A DNA stretch of 64,000 nucleotides from the NCBI RefSeq assembly GCF_026410385.1, contig NZ_JAPMLT010000003.1, positions 1 through 64,000 of the forward strand, in the 5' to 3' direction. Shown one piece after another: positions 41,963 through 49,394 of this stretch; positions within the stretch are counted from its first letter, which is position 1, and each line of letters opens with the position of its first letter. The DNA comes from Tumebacillus lacus. Lineage in GTDB: Bacteria; Bacillota; Bacilli; Tumebacillales; Tumebacillaceae. The notes beneath the pieces were generated by a model. That model had not been told where the DNA came from, searched no databases, and worked only from the letters and a program-made list of their open reading frames with translations. The position numbers and the translations under genes were made by a program.

Positions 41963-43765
41963 TTACGCTTCCAGCATCAATTGCTCCAATTCCGCGAGTC
42001 GCTCTTTGAACACTTGCAGCGCGTCGTGGATCGGTTGCGGCGAGGACATGTCGACGCCTGCGCCTTTGAGCAGGTCGAGCGGGTCCTTGGAGGAACCGCC
42101 GCTCAGGAAGTTCAGATAGCGCTCGACAGCCGGAGCGCCTTCGCCCATGATCTGACGACCGAGGGCGATGGCAGCGGCAAAGCCGGTCGCGTATTTGTAG
42201 ACGTAGAACGAGTTGTAGAAATGCGGGATGCGCGACCATTCGTTGTGCAGTTCGTCGTCGATGACGAGATCCGGGCCATAGTATTTTTTGTTGAGATCCC
42301 CGTAGATCTCCCGCAGCACATCGGCCGTGAGAGCACCGCCCTCTTCGATGGTCGCGTGGCAGATCTTCTCAAACTCGGCGAACATCGTCTGACGGAACAT
42401 CGTCGAGCGGAACTGATCCAGCGAGTGGTTCAACAGGTACATCCGCTGTTGCTTGTCGGTCGTCTCCGCGAGCAATTTCTCCAAGAGAAGGTTCTCGTTG
42501 AGCGTCGAAGCGACCTCGGCGACAAAGATCGTGTAGTTGCCGTAGACGTACGGCTGATCTTTGTGCGAGTAGTAGGAATGCACCGAGTGGCCGAGTTCAT
42601 GCACCAGCGTGAACAGGGAATCCAGCGAGTCGTTGTAGTTCATCAGAATGAACGGGGAGGAACTGTAGCTGCCCCAGGAGTAAGCGCCGCTGCGCTTGCC
42701 TTGGTTCGGGTAGACGTCGATCCAGTTTTCGTCGAAGGAGCGCTTGACGACCGACACGTACTCATCACCGAGCGGCGCGAGGGCGGTCAGCGATTTTTCC
42801 TTCGCCTCTTCATAGGTGACGCTCATCTCCACGTTTTCAACCATCGGCACGAACAGGTCGTAATAGTGCAGGTCGTCGACCTTCAGCACTTTTTTGCGCA
42901 ACGCGACGTAGCGGTGCATGGTGTCGAGGTTTTCATGAACAGCTGCGATCAGGTTGTTGTACACGTCGGTCGGGACGTTGTCCGGGAACAACGACATCTC
43001 CAGCGAGGAGTTGTATTTTTTCGCCTGTGCGTAGAAGACGTCCTTTTTGACGTTTGCCGAGTACGCTGCGCTCAGCGTGTTGCGGAACTTGCCGTATGTA
43101 CCAAACAGGCGCTTAAAAGCGTTTTCGCGCAACACGCGGTCGCGATTCTCCAGCAGGAGACGGTACATCCCTTCGGAAACGGCGTGCTCGTTGCCCTGCG
43201 AGTCCTCGACGGTGCCAAACTCCAGGTCGGCGTTGGTCAGCATCGAGAAGATCGTATCCGGCGCGTCCGCCAGCTCGGAGGTGCGGGCGAGCAGATCTTC
43301 CAGCTCCGGGGAGAGGACATGCTCCTTCTCGTCCATCAGCCGCTGCAGGAAGGTTCCGTAGACGCGCAGGTCTTCGTTTTCTTTCAAAAATTGCTCCAGC
43401 GTCTCAGCCGGCAGTTCGAGGATCTCCGGTTTGTAGAACGACAGCGAGCTCATCGCCTTTGCCATCAGCGTGTTGGAACGGTCGGCCAATGCTTGGTTGG
43501 CGGAGTTGGCCGTGTCGGTGTGCGAATTCATGTTCGCATAGACGTAGACGTTCTCCAGCACCTGCGCGATCTCATCTTGCAGGCGCAGCGCGGCCAACAG
43601 CGTCGCGGAAGATTCGCCGAGGCGGCCTTTGAACGCCTCGACCTGCGGGAACATCTCCTGCGCTTTCTGGTAGTCGCGCTCCCACTCTTCATTCGATTGA
43701 TACATCGTGCCGAGATTCCATTGGTAGGCTGTCTCGATCTCGCTGCGCTTTTTGATTGCGGTCAT
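41963..43765 (-). CDS. pepF: oligoendopeptidase F
   Basis: This 600-residue cytoplasmic M3 zinc endopeptidase degrades oligopeptides. Its zinc motif is LVHELGHSVHSY (His389-Glu390-His393), with the third ligand Glu in the downstream FVAEVASTLNE. Length and flanking motifs (WGSYSSSPFILMNYNDS) match PepF. AAGGGGGAA lies 6 bases before the ATG and overlaps the end of the upstream small gene (1-bp gap), so the two are coupled. Confidence 0.95.
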   Translation of the reverse strand: MTAIKKRSEIETAYQWNLGTMYQSNEEWERDYQKAQEMFPQVEAFKGRLGESSATLLAALRLQDEIAQVLENVYVYANMNSHTDTANSANQALADRSNTLMAKAMSSLSFYKPEILELPAETLEQFLKENEDLRVYGTFLQRLMDEKEHVLSPELEDLLARTSELADAPDTIFSMLTNADLEFGTVEDSQGNEHAVSEGMYRLLLENRDRVLRENAFKRLFGTYGKFRNTLSAAYSANVKKDVFYAQAKKYNSSLEMSLFPDNVPTDVYNNLIAAVHENLDTMHRYVALRKKVLKVDDLHYYDLFVPMVENVEMSVTYEEAKEKSLTALAPLGDEYVSVVKRSFDENWIDVYPNQGKRSGAYSWGSYSSSPFILMNYNDSLDSLFTLVHELGHSVHSYYSHKDQPYVYGNYTIFVAEVASTLNENLLLEKLLAETTDKQQRMYLLNHSLDQFRSTMFRQTMFAEFEKICHATIEEGGALTADVLREIYGDLNKKYYGPDLVIDDELHNEWSRIPHFYNSFYVYKYATGFAAAIALGRQIMGEGAPAVERYLNFLSGGSSKDPLDLLKGAGVDMSSPQPIHDALQVFKERLAELEQLMLEA

Positions 43766-43766
43766 C

Positions 43767-43982
43767 TCAGTTCCCCCTTGTCGTTTCCATCACATATCCA
43801 TTGCCCGGTTCCAATCGTTTTTTCTCTACGATGGCAAACTCCGCTATTGTAATCAATCCCAGCGCGTTTCGCTCCAGCAGCGCTTGTGCCTGCGTGAACG
43901 CCTGCTCCTCCCCGTCGGCGATCACGATCACCGTCGAGTCGGCAAAGCCGTCGCCTCGGGCCTCCAACCGATATAAGAACAT
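43767..43982 (-). CDS. DUF3906-like small protein
   Basis: This 71-residue protein (MFLYRLEARG..., VIVIADGEEQAF, EFAIVEKKRLEPGNGYVME) resembles the DUF3906 family of Bacilli, whose members share the MFLYRFE start and the IVEKKR...GxGYV end. Function is unknown. AGAGGAGG lies upstream of the ATG at 43982. The gene ends one base before pepF, and both are served by the TATAAT at 44010-44015. Confidence 0.75.
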   Translation of the reverse strand: MFLYRLEARGDGFADSTVIVIADGEEQAFTQAQALLERNALGLITIAEFAIVEKKRLEPGNGYVMETTRGN

Positions 43983-44009
43983 CCTGTGGTCTTCCTCCTC
44001 TTTTGGCTT

Positions 44010-44015
44010 ATTATA
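44010..44015 (-). promoter_or_regulatory. -10 element of the DUF3906-pepF operon
   Basis: A perfect TATAAT on the reverse strand, 28 bp before the ATG. At 17 bp upstream only TGGAGT is found, a weak -35. Confidence 0.55.
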
Positions 44016-44070
44016 CCTTATTCCCGGAGCGCACTCCACATCCACCCCCCATAAAAACGGGCAGGGCTCC

Positions 44071-44093
44071 GTACAATGTGATACACTTTGTAC
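44071..44093. promoter_or_regulatory. 23-bp inverted-repeat operator candidate
   Basis: GTACAATGTG and CACTTTGTAC flank ATA, so nine of ten positions per arm are symmetric (GTACAAnGTG/CACnTTGTAC). It lies 17 bp before the Spo0E-like start and about 55 bp upstream of the pepF-operon -10, in a 127-bp divergent region. It does not match any regulator box I can name with confidence. Confidence 0.5.
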
Positions 44094-44109
44094 AACAATT
44101 GAGGAGGTG

Positions 44110-44274
44110 ATGTATATTAGCTGTATAACAAACGCCATCGAGTTGCTCCGTCGTGAACTGAATGAATGCGCGTGCCACAAGCAGGGCAACTTGCTCGACA
44201 AAGAAGTCATCGCGATCTCCCAAGCTCTGGATGTCCTGCTGGTGGCACGCTATAAAGACCAAAAAGCGACCTGA
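44110..44274 (+). CDS. Spo0E-family aspartyl-phosphate phosphatase-like protein
   Basis: This 54-residue helical hairpin has IELLRRELNEC (helix 1) and the hallmark second-helix motif ISQALDVLLVARY (SQxLDxLL), as in Spo0E/YnzD/YisI proteins that dephosphorylate Spo0A~P. These delay sporulation. An Asp in the SQALD motif is the catalytic residue of the family. The ATG is only 2-3 bases after GGAGG, which is unusually close; an alternative non-ATG start a few codons later is possible. Confidence 0.8.
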   Translation: MYISCITNAIELLRRELNECACHKQGNLLDKEVIAISQALDVLLVARYKDQKAT

Positions 44275-44294
44275 TCTCACAGGTCGCTTTTTTT
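44261..44294. terminator. bidirectional intrinsic terminator
   Basis: AGCGACCT (44265-44272) pairs with AGGTCGCT (44281-44288), with T and A runs outside. It lies between the Spo0E-like gene and plsY and overlaps the former's stop. Confidence 0.9.
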
Positions 44295-44306
44295 ATGTTT
44301 CCTTTT

Positions 44307-44888
44307 TTACATCCACGTGATGCGCGTCTCCGTCTTGTTCATAATCCGCTCGATGTTGCTTCTGTGCCGGTAGAGCACGAGCAAGCACAGGATGAACGTC
44401 CCGAGCGACAGCACTTTGTCATCGGTAAAGATCGCAAACAGATGCACGTACACGCCGGTGATCATCGACGCGAGCGAGACGTACTTCCACGCATAGAGCG
44501 ACAGGAAAAAGACCAGGAGACCCGTCACGAACAACAGGGGCGAGATGAACAGCAACACGCCGCCCGACGTCGCCACCGCCTTGCCGCCGCGGAACCCGGC
44601 AAACACCGGGTAGCAGTGCCCGAGCACGGCCGGGATGCCCGCGAAGATCGGGTGCAGATCGACACCGGCGAGAACCGGCAGCGCGGCCCCGAGCGTGCCT
44701 TTTAGCACGTCGACCGCCGAGACGATCACACCGGGCGCGATGCCGAGCGACCGAAACGTGTTGGTGCCGCCGAGGTTGCCGCTGCCGTGCTCGCGGATGT
44801 CGACGCCGTAGCCGAGGCGGCCGACGATCAGCGCGGTCGGGATCGAGCCGATCAGATAACTGAGAATCAACAGAACAAGGATCGTCAT
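44307..44888 (-). CDS. plsY: glycerol-3-phosphate acyltransferase PlsY
   Basis: This 193-residue, five-segment membrane enzyme acylates glycerol-3-phosphate from acyl-phosphate, starting phospholipid synthesis. The motifs REHGSGNLGGTNTFRSLG, VLGHCYPVFAGFRGGKAVATSGG and a C-terminal RHRSNIERI are conserved PlsY blocks. The usual SGNIGATN is SGNLGGTN here, a conservative change. GGAAGGAGG precedes the ATG. Confidence 0.95.
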   Translation of the reverse strand: MTILVLLILSYLIGSIPTALIVGRLGYGVDIREHGSGNLGGTNTFRSLGIAPGVIVSAVDVLKGTLGAALPVLAGVDLHPIFAGIPAVLGHCYPVFAGFRGGKAVATSGGVLLFISPLLFVTGLLVFFLSLYAWKYVSLASMITGVYVHLFAIFTDDKVLSLGTFILCLLVLYRHRSNIERIMNKTETRITWM

Positions 44889-44943
44889 GAGTGCGGAGCC
44901 TCCTTCCAGCTGAAAGACAGGTTTGTCCCTTCATTGTAGCACA

Positions 44944-44976
44944 AAAAACGACCGGAGAGCCCGGTCGTTTTCCATG
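44944..44976. terminator. intrinsic terminator of the NlpC/P60 gene
   Basis: AACGACCGG pairs with CCGGTCGTT around AGAGC, with A and T runs outside. Confidence 0.9.
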
Positions 44977-44986
44977 ATTTCCCGAT

Positions 44987-45874
44987 CTATATCACCCTGA
45001 CACCGGCTTGGTACACCCCTGCCCAATAGCCGCTGTTCAGGTCGTCGACCGTGACGCCGTCCGTTGCATCGGCATGCACAAATTTGCCGTTCCCCAGATA
45101 AATCCCTGCGTGCGAGGTTGCCGCGCCGCCGGCAGCGAAAAAGACCAGATCGCCCGGTTGCAAATGTTGTTTCGCCACTTGCGCGCCTGCTTCGTACTGC
45201 GCGTACGTGGTCCTCGGCACGTTGACACCGACTTCCCTCATAACGTATTGGATAAATCCGGAACAGTCAAATCCTTGCGGTGTCTCCCCGCCGTACACGT
45301 AAGGCACGCCTTGATACCTCAATCCGTGCGTGGCGGCCTTGTTGCCGAGCGTCGCGGTCACTCCGGCCGATTGGTTCAAAGTCGGAGCGGCGTTGCTCCC
45401 CGCGTGGACCGTCACGGTCTTCGTTTGCTTCTCCTGCGGTTTCTGTGCGGTCGGCACGATCTGCGCATCGCCGCGGGAAGCAACCTGCGCCCGGGCTTCC
45501 CATTTGCTTGGAGCCGGGGCTGGCGGCGTTTCCTCAACAGGCTGAACCGCTGCGTGCACCTCTTGCTCATCCAAGATCGCCCGCGAGGCCGCGCCTTCGT
45601 TTGGCGTGCTGTCGTGTCGCGAGTCAAAGGCAGGCAAATAGCGGGAATATCGCTTGACCCGATCCAGGCGTTTCTGCTCGACGAGCTCTTTTTCCTGTTC
45701 GGTGGCGTTCAGGCTGTTCTCCGCAACCTCCGTCGCCGGAGCTTGAGCCGGCGCCTCCGCGAGCGCGACGCCGCCGGACGGACGATCCAGCCCGACCGCC
45801 GCCTCCACTACCTGTTGCTCCAGCAACATAGACGAAAAGAGACCGATCAGCAACCCTTTTTTCCAACGATCCAT
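44987..45874 (-). CDS. secreted NlpC/P60 cell-wall endopeptidase
   Basis: This 295-residue exported peptidoglycan hydrolase has a signal peptide ending near VEAA, an Ala/Glu/Pro-rich disordered linker of about 150 residues, and a C-terminal NlpC/P60 domain. The catalytic Cys204 is in GFDCSGFIQYV, His255 in TSHAGIYLG and His267 in KFVHADA. It cleaves gamma-D-Glu-diaminopimelate bonds in the family. No wall-binding LysM or SH3 domain is seen. GGGGGAGG is spaced for the ATG at 45874; the 14-codon extension is not used. Confidence 0.92.
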   Translation of the reverse strand: MDRWKKGLLIGLFSSMLLEQQVVEAAVGLDRPSGGVALAEAPAQAPATEVAENSLNATEQEKELVEQKRLDRVKRYSRYLPAFDSRHDSTPNEGAASRAILDEQEVHAAVQPVEETPPAPAPSKWEARAQVASRGDAQIVPTAQKPQEKQTKTVTVHAGSNAAPTLNQSAGVTATLGNKAATHGLRYQGVPYVYGGETPQGFDCSGFIQYVMREVGVNVPRTTYAQYEAGAQVAKQHLQPGDLVFFAAGGAATSHAGIYLGNGKFVHADATDGVTVDDLNSGYWAGVYQAGVRVI

Positions 45875-45977
45875 TCTCAGCCTCCCCCAATTTCTCAAGA
45901 TTGTCGTTCCTGCCATACCTTTCGTGAAAGACTATTCAGGACATGTCGGCGGACTAGCCTACAAATCGCGGAAAACG

Positions 45978-46018
45978 CAAAAAAGGCCCTTCCCCTGCCA
46001 AGGAAAGGCCTTTTTTTA
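45978..46018. terminator. intrinsic terminator of the greA-GNAT pair
   Basis: AAAAAGGCC...TTCC pairs with GGAA...GGCCTTTTT around a short loop. The right-hand T run overlaps the acetyltransferase stop. Confidence 0.85.
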
Positions 46019-46465
46019 GAAACTCGGCTCCCGCTTGTCGCCGAGGACTTTTTTATAGCCGAACGTGTGGTCGCTGTCATAGCCAAGCCCCGCAAAGAAC
46101 GTCTGCACGCCTTCGCGGCTGCGCTGGCTTTGCAACATGATCTTGGTGCTGCTGTGCTCGCGGCCGAGCTCTTCGACTCGGTGCATCAGGCTCCGTCCGA
46201 TCCCTCTCTGCTGCGCTTCGGTGTCGACGATCAGGTTCTCGACCACCGTGTACGGCAGCGTTCCGAACATCGGGTCAGGACAGAAGGAGACAAAGACCGA
46301 ACCGTCCACCTTGCCGTCTGTCACGTGCACAAGCAGATAATGGTCCGGGCTGTCTGCGATCTCTTCGATGCGCGAGGCGATCACGCGCACCGGCTCGCCC
46401 GGGCACAACATCTCATAGAGCCGCTGGATCGCCGCTCGGTCTTCCGCCGTCGCTTGTCGAATCAA
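46016..46465 (-). CDS. GNAT-family N-acetyltransferase
   Basis: This 149-residue GCN5-like acetyltransferase uses acetyl-CoA. IRQATAEDRAAIQRLY lies at the start, and YTVVENLIVDTEAQQRGIGRSLMHRV carries the (R/Q)xxGx(G/A) CoA loop. GYDSDHTFGYKKVL at the end is typical. The acceptor is unknown. The start is TTG with AGAGGG 7 bases before it, 11 bp after greA, so the two are cotranscribed. Confidence 0.88.
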   Translation of the reverse strand: MIRQATAEDRAAIQRLYEMLCPGEPVRVIASRIEEIADSPDHYLLVHVTDGKVDGSVFVSFCPDPMFGTLPYTVVENLIVDTEAQQRGIGRSLMHRVEELGREHSSTKIMLQSQRSREGVQTFFAGLGYDSDHTFGYKKVLGDKREPSF

Positions 46466-46476
46466 CCTGTAACCCT

Positions 46477-46956
46477 CTATCGGATCTCGACGATCTCGAA
46501 CTCAATCGAGCCGCCCGGCGTGTTGACGGTGACTTTGTCGCCGACACTGCGGCCGATGACAGCGGCGCCAATCGGCGATTCATTGGAGATCTTGCCTTCC
46601 AGCGGGTCCGACTCGGTGGAGCCGACGATCGTATAGGTCTCTTCGTCGCCGTCCGGCACTTCTTTCAATTTGACGGTGGTGCCGATGGCGACCACATCCG
46701 CATCTTCGCTGCCCGGTTCGATGATGCGAACGTTGCGCATCATTTTCTCCAGCGTCACGATGCGGGACTCGACGAACGCCTGCTCGTCCTTTGCCGCATC
46801 GTACTCGGCGTTCTCGCTGAGATCCCCGTACGAAACCGCGATCTTGATCCGCTCTGCCACTTCACGGCGTTTGGTGCCTTTCAGGAAATCCAATTCTTCT
46901 TCTAACTTTTTCAACCCTTCGCGGGTTAGGAATACAGCTTTATCGTTCTCGCTCAT
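46477..46956 (-). CDS. greA: transcription elongation factor GreA
   Basis: This 159-residue factor reactivates backtracked RNA polymerase by stimulating transcript cleavage. The N-terminal coiled coil includes [17 protein letters not shown] and the acidic tip [15 protein letters not shown] (the conserved DLSENAEY). The C-terminal FKBP-like domain includes [12 protein letters not shown] and [14 protein letters not shown]. Full length. GAGGAGG precedes the ATG. It is divergent from cotJABC. Confidence 0.97.
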   Translation of the reverse strand: MSENDKAVFLTREGLKKLEEELDFLKGTKRREVAERIKIAVSYGDLSENAEYDAAKDEQAFVESRIVTLEKMMRNVRIIEPGSEDADVVAIGTTVKLKEVPDGDEETYTIVGSTESDPLEGKISNESPIGAAVIGRSVGDKVTVNTPGGSIEFEIVEIR

Positions 46957-47143
46957 TTCGTTCCTCCTCAGAAATTGATACTCCCACTAGGGTGTAACTG
47001 GAGTCGATTCGTAATACAGGATAAAGCAAAAAAACTTTCTAGTCGAGTCGTTTTTTGAAATTAATGGGTCGAAGTGGCATCAAACCGCCCTCACTCAAGT
47101 ATGGATAATCTGAACTCGAGAGGGATGGGAGGTTGGTTTAAGC

Positions 47144-47371
47144 ATGGCAACGTTCACGCAATACAAAGTCTACTACCCGTTTGTCGGCCCTTGCGACCCC
47201 TGCCCGCCGATCCGGGCGAAGACGTATAACACCCCGCCGCAACTGTACGTGCCGGTGCAACCGCCGGGCCTGCCGCAATACGATCCGTATACGGCGCTCA
47301 AGCAGGGCACGCTCTGGCCGGCGTACTACAGCCCCTATGACGGACGGATCGAAAGCAAACCGGGGGAGTGA
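47144..47371 (+). CDS. cotJA: spore coat-associated protein CotJA
   Basis: This 75-residue Pro/Tyr-rich protein has the CotJA layout: PFVGPCDPCPPIRAKTYNTPPQLY, PPGLPQYDPYTAL, GTLWPAYYSPY. It is the first gene of the cotJABC operon, which in Bacillus is made in the mother cell under sigma-E and needed for assembly of the inner coat. The upstream 187-bp region divergent from greA has no clear sigma-E or sigma-K box that I can fix. Confidence 0.93.
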   Translation: MATFTQYKVYYPFVGPCDPCPPIRAKTYNTPPQLYVPVQPPGLPQYDPYTALKQGTLWPAYYSPYDGRIESKPGE

Positions 47372-47376
47372 GCGAG

Positions 47377-47637
47377 ATGGCGCACAAACAGCTGACAGAA
47401 GAGTATTACAAGCTGCTCCATGAGATCCAAGCGGTCGACTTCGTGCTGGTCGAGCTGAACCTCTATCTCGACACGCATCCAAGCGACAGCGCGATCATCG
47501 AACAATACAACGCGTACGCAGTCAAAAGCAAGCAACTCAAGGAAGAATATGCGCGCCGATACGGGCCCTTGCAGCACGGCGACATGGCCGACAAACCATA
47601 TTCCTGGCCGGATGCACCGTGGCCGTGGCAAGTCTAG
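47377..47637 (+). CDS. cotJB: spore coat protein CotJB
   Basis: This 86-residue protein (KQLTEEYYKLLHEIQAVDFVLVELNLYLDTHP, ending PYSWPDAPWPWQV) matches CotJB. The ATG at 47377 has GGGGGAG 8 bases upstream and lies 5 bp after cotJA. It acts with CotJA and CotJC in the coat. Confidence 0.93.
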   Translation: MAHKQLTEEYYKLLHEIQAVDFVLVELNLYLDTHPSDSAIIEQYNAYAVKSKQLKEEYARRYGPLQHGDMADKPYSWPDAPWPWQV

Positions 47638-47652
47638 GGGAGGTGACAGAGG

Positions 47653-48222
47653 ATGTGGATCTACGAGAAAAAGTTGCAATACCCGGTCCGTGTCTCCAAA
47701 TGCGATGTGCGCATGGCCAAACTGCTCCATGAACAGTACGGCGGCGCGGACGGCGAGTTGGCGGCGGCGCTCCGCTATCTGAACCAACGCTATTCGATCC
47801 CGGACAAAGTGGTCGGTCTGCTCAACGACATCGGTACCGAGGAGTTTGCCCATCTGGAAATGATCGCGACGATGATCTACAAACTGACGAAAGACGCGAC
47901 ACCGGAGCAGATCCGCGCGGCAGGCGTCGATGATCACTACGTCAACCACGACCGTGCGCTGTTCTATCACAACGCATCCGGCGTGCCGTGGACAGCCTCC
48001 TACATCCAAGCCAAGGGCGACCCGATCGCCGACCTGTATGAGGACATCGCGGCGGAGGAAAAGGCGCGCGCCACCTATCAGTGGCTGATCGACCAGACGG
48101 ACGACCCGGATCTGAAAGACGGACTGAAATTCCTCCGCGAACGCGAAGTGATCCACTCCCTGCGCTTCCGGGAAGCGGTCGAGATCCTCAAGGAAGATCA
48201 AGCTCAGAAAAAAATATTTTAA
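47653..48222 (+). CDS. cotJC: spore coat protein CotJC, manganese-catalase-like
   Basis: This 189-residue ferritin-like protein of the manganese catalase family starts MWIYEKKLQYPVRV. GTEEFAHLEMIATMIYKL carries the metal-binding ExxH, and YEDIAAEEKARATYQWLI supplies the second set of carboxylates; the last His is near EVIHSLRF. It may protect the spore from peroxide. AGGGGAGGTGA lies before the ATG, 15 bp after cotJB. Confidence 0.95.
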   Translation: MWIYEKKLQYPVRVSKCDVRMAKLLHEQYGGADGELAAALRYLNQRYSIPDKVVGLLNDIGTEEFAHLEMIATMIYKLTKDATPEQIRAAGVDDHYVNHDRALFYHNASGVPWTASYIQAKGDPIADLYEDIAAEEKARATYQWLIDQTDDPDLKDGLKFLREREVIHSLRFREAVEILKEDQAQKKIF

Positions 48223-48225
48223 CGC

Positions 48226-48264
48226 AAAAAAGACCGCTCTCCGCCGGGGAGATGCGGTCTTTTC
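48226..48264. terminator. intrinsic terminator of cotJABC
   Basis: AAAAGACCGC pairs with GCGGTCTTTT, with an inner TCTCC/GGGGA pairing. A and T runs on both sides make it usable for the convergent MauE-like gene. Confidence 0.88.
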
Positions 48265-48285
48265 CTATCCGAGTGCGAGTCGTCC

Positions 48286-48744
48286 TCACTTGCGGCGCAG
48301 CAGGAACACACCGGCTGCCATCGCGATAAACAGCACGTCTTTGCCGACGTCCGTCCAGCCGACCGGCTTGGCCTCCGTCGGGCCAAAGCAGCCGCAGCCA
48401 AACGGCAGCACTTTGCCCCAGTTGGCCGCGAGCGCGACGAGGAAAAACAGGGACAGGATGCCGATCACCACCGCCGAGATGCGGGCGGTCTGCGGGATCA
48501 GCAGGCCGATGCCAAACAAGAGCTCCAGCATCGGGAGCACGACCGCCATCGGCTTGATCAGCGAGTCCGGCAGGATGCCGTAGGAGCGCAGGATCTCGCC
48601 AAACGTGTACAGGTCGATGATCTTGGCGTAGGCAGAGTACAGAAACACGCCGGCGAGGGCGAGTTGCAACACCCAGGTCAGGTAGGTGACGATGTTATTT
48701 TTGGAGGAAGTCCCGGAAGACGTCTTGAGTTGTGCCGCCGACAA
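48286..48744 (-). CDS. MauE/DoxX-like membrane protein
   Basis: This 152-residue protein has four membrane segments (LTWVLQLALAGVFLYSAYAKI, LIKPMAVVLPMLELLFGIGLL, ISAVVIGILSLFFLVALAA, VLFIAMAAGVFLL). A FGCGCFG cysteine motif sits on a loop, as in MauE proteins that help disulfide formation or electron transfer to a thioredoxin-like partner. The TTG at 48744 has AAGGAGGT 11 bases before it, inside the thioredoxin gene; the two genes overlap by 50 bp. No later start has a ribosome site. Confidence 0.85.
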   Translation of the reverse strand: MSAAQLKTSSGTSSKNNIVTYLTWVLQLALAGVFLYSAYAKIIDLYTFGEILRSYGILPDSLIKPMAVVLPMLELLFGIGLLIPQTARISAVVIGILSLFFLVALAANWGKVLPFGCGCFGPTEAKPVGWTDVGKDVLFIAMAAGVFLLRRK

Positions 48745-49195
48745 TGCGGTCGACCTCCTTCCCGTCTTTGAAGTGAATCAGAGTCGGGGTGCCTTCGATC
48801 TTGTAGTCATCCCACGGCTCTTGCTGACGCTCGATGTTGACCGGGAACACCGGCTTGCCCATCTCTTCGGCCAGCGGCATCAGGATCGGTGTCGAGATTT
48901 TGCAGTGTGCGCAGGACGGCTGGTAGAAGTACGCGTAGACGTCTTCTTTGTTGTGAATTTTCGTCTCCAGTTGGTCCGGCGTGATCTTGTTTTTGTAGTA
49001 ATCCTGCACCGCCGCGTTGGCTTGCTGCGCATCGTCATAGTTGGTGGACATGAAAAAGCCGCCCACGATCAGCGCGATCGCCACGAGCGCACTGCCAAAG
49101 ATCCACGGCAGCTGCTTTTTGCGGGCTGCTGCCTTTTGGTTGCGGATTTCCTTTTCAATGCGCTTGTCCAAATTGCGTTGCTTTTTATTCGACAT
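48695..49195 (-). CDS. membrane-anchored thioredoxin-family protein
   Basis: This 166-residue protein has a basic N-terminal tail, one membrane helix (about 31-49) and an outward thioredoxin domain with the active site SCAHC (Cys95-Cys98). A cis-Pro is seen in EGTPTLIHFKDGKEV. It probably exchanges disulfides with the overlapping MauE-like protein. GAGGAGGG precedes the ATG. It is divergent from cydAB and shares the intergenic operator region. Confidence 0.9.
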   Translation of the reverse strand: MSNKKQRNLDKRIEKEIRNQKAAARKKQLPWIFGSALVAIALIVGGFFMSTNYDDAQQANAAVQDYYKNKITPDQLETKIHNKEDVYAYFYQPSCAHCKISTPILMPLAEEMGKPVFPVNIERQQEPWDDYKIEGTPTLIHFKDGKEVDRIVGGTTQDVFRDFLQK

Positions 49196-49279
49196 GTTGT
49201 GGCCCTCCTCAAAGGATTCATATGGTCTGCTTCTTCTATTCTACTACATAAATGGTCGTTCATGTTTATGAACAATCTG

Positions 49280-49295
49280 TGTGATTTTAATCACA
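49280..49295. promoter_or_regulatory. Fnr/Rex-type operator
   Basis: TGTGATTTTAATCACA fits TGTGA-N6-TCACA, the pattern shared by Fnr and Rex boxes, with 7-bp symmetric arms. It lies between the thioredoxin gene and cydA. Oxygen- or NADH-responsive control of cydAB is known in Bacilli. Just to its left, GTTCAT/ATGAAC (49258-49273) is a second inverted repeat. Assignment to one regulator is not possible from sequence. Confidence 0.6.
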
Positions 49296-49394
49296 TAGTT
49301 GTCACGAATTCCTGACTTGAGCACGTTGTGTCTCGCGATTTCGAGGCGTAGTCTGAAAGCAGCAACACTACTTTCAGCCGAAGGAGGCAACATC

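Noticed and set aside
41936-43852. 638-codon frame antisense to pepF
   Set aside because: It is a mirror of pepF on the opposite strand without a ribosome site or recognisable domain.
46957-47143. Sigma-E or sigma-K promoter before cotJA
   Set aside because: One is expected from known cotJ regulation, but I found no pair of boxes with the right spacing.
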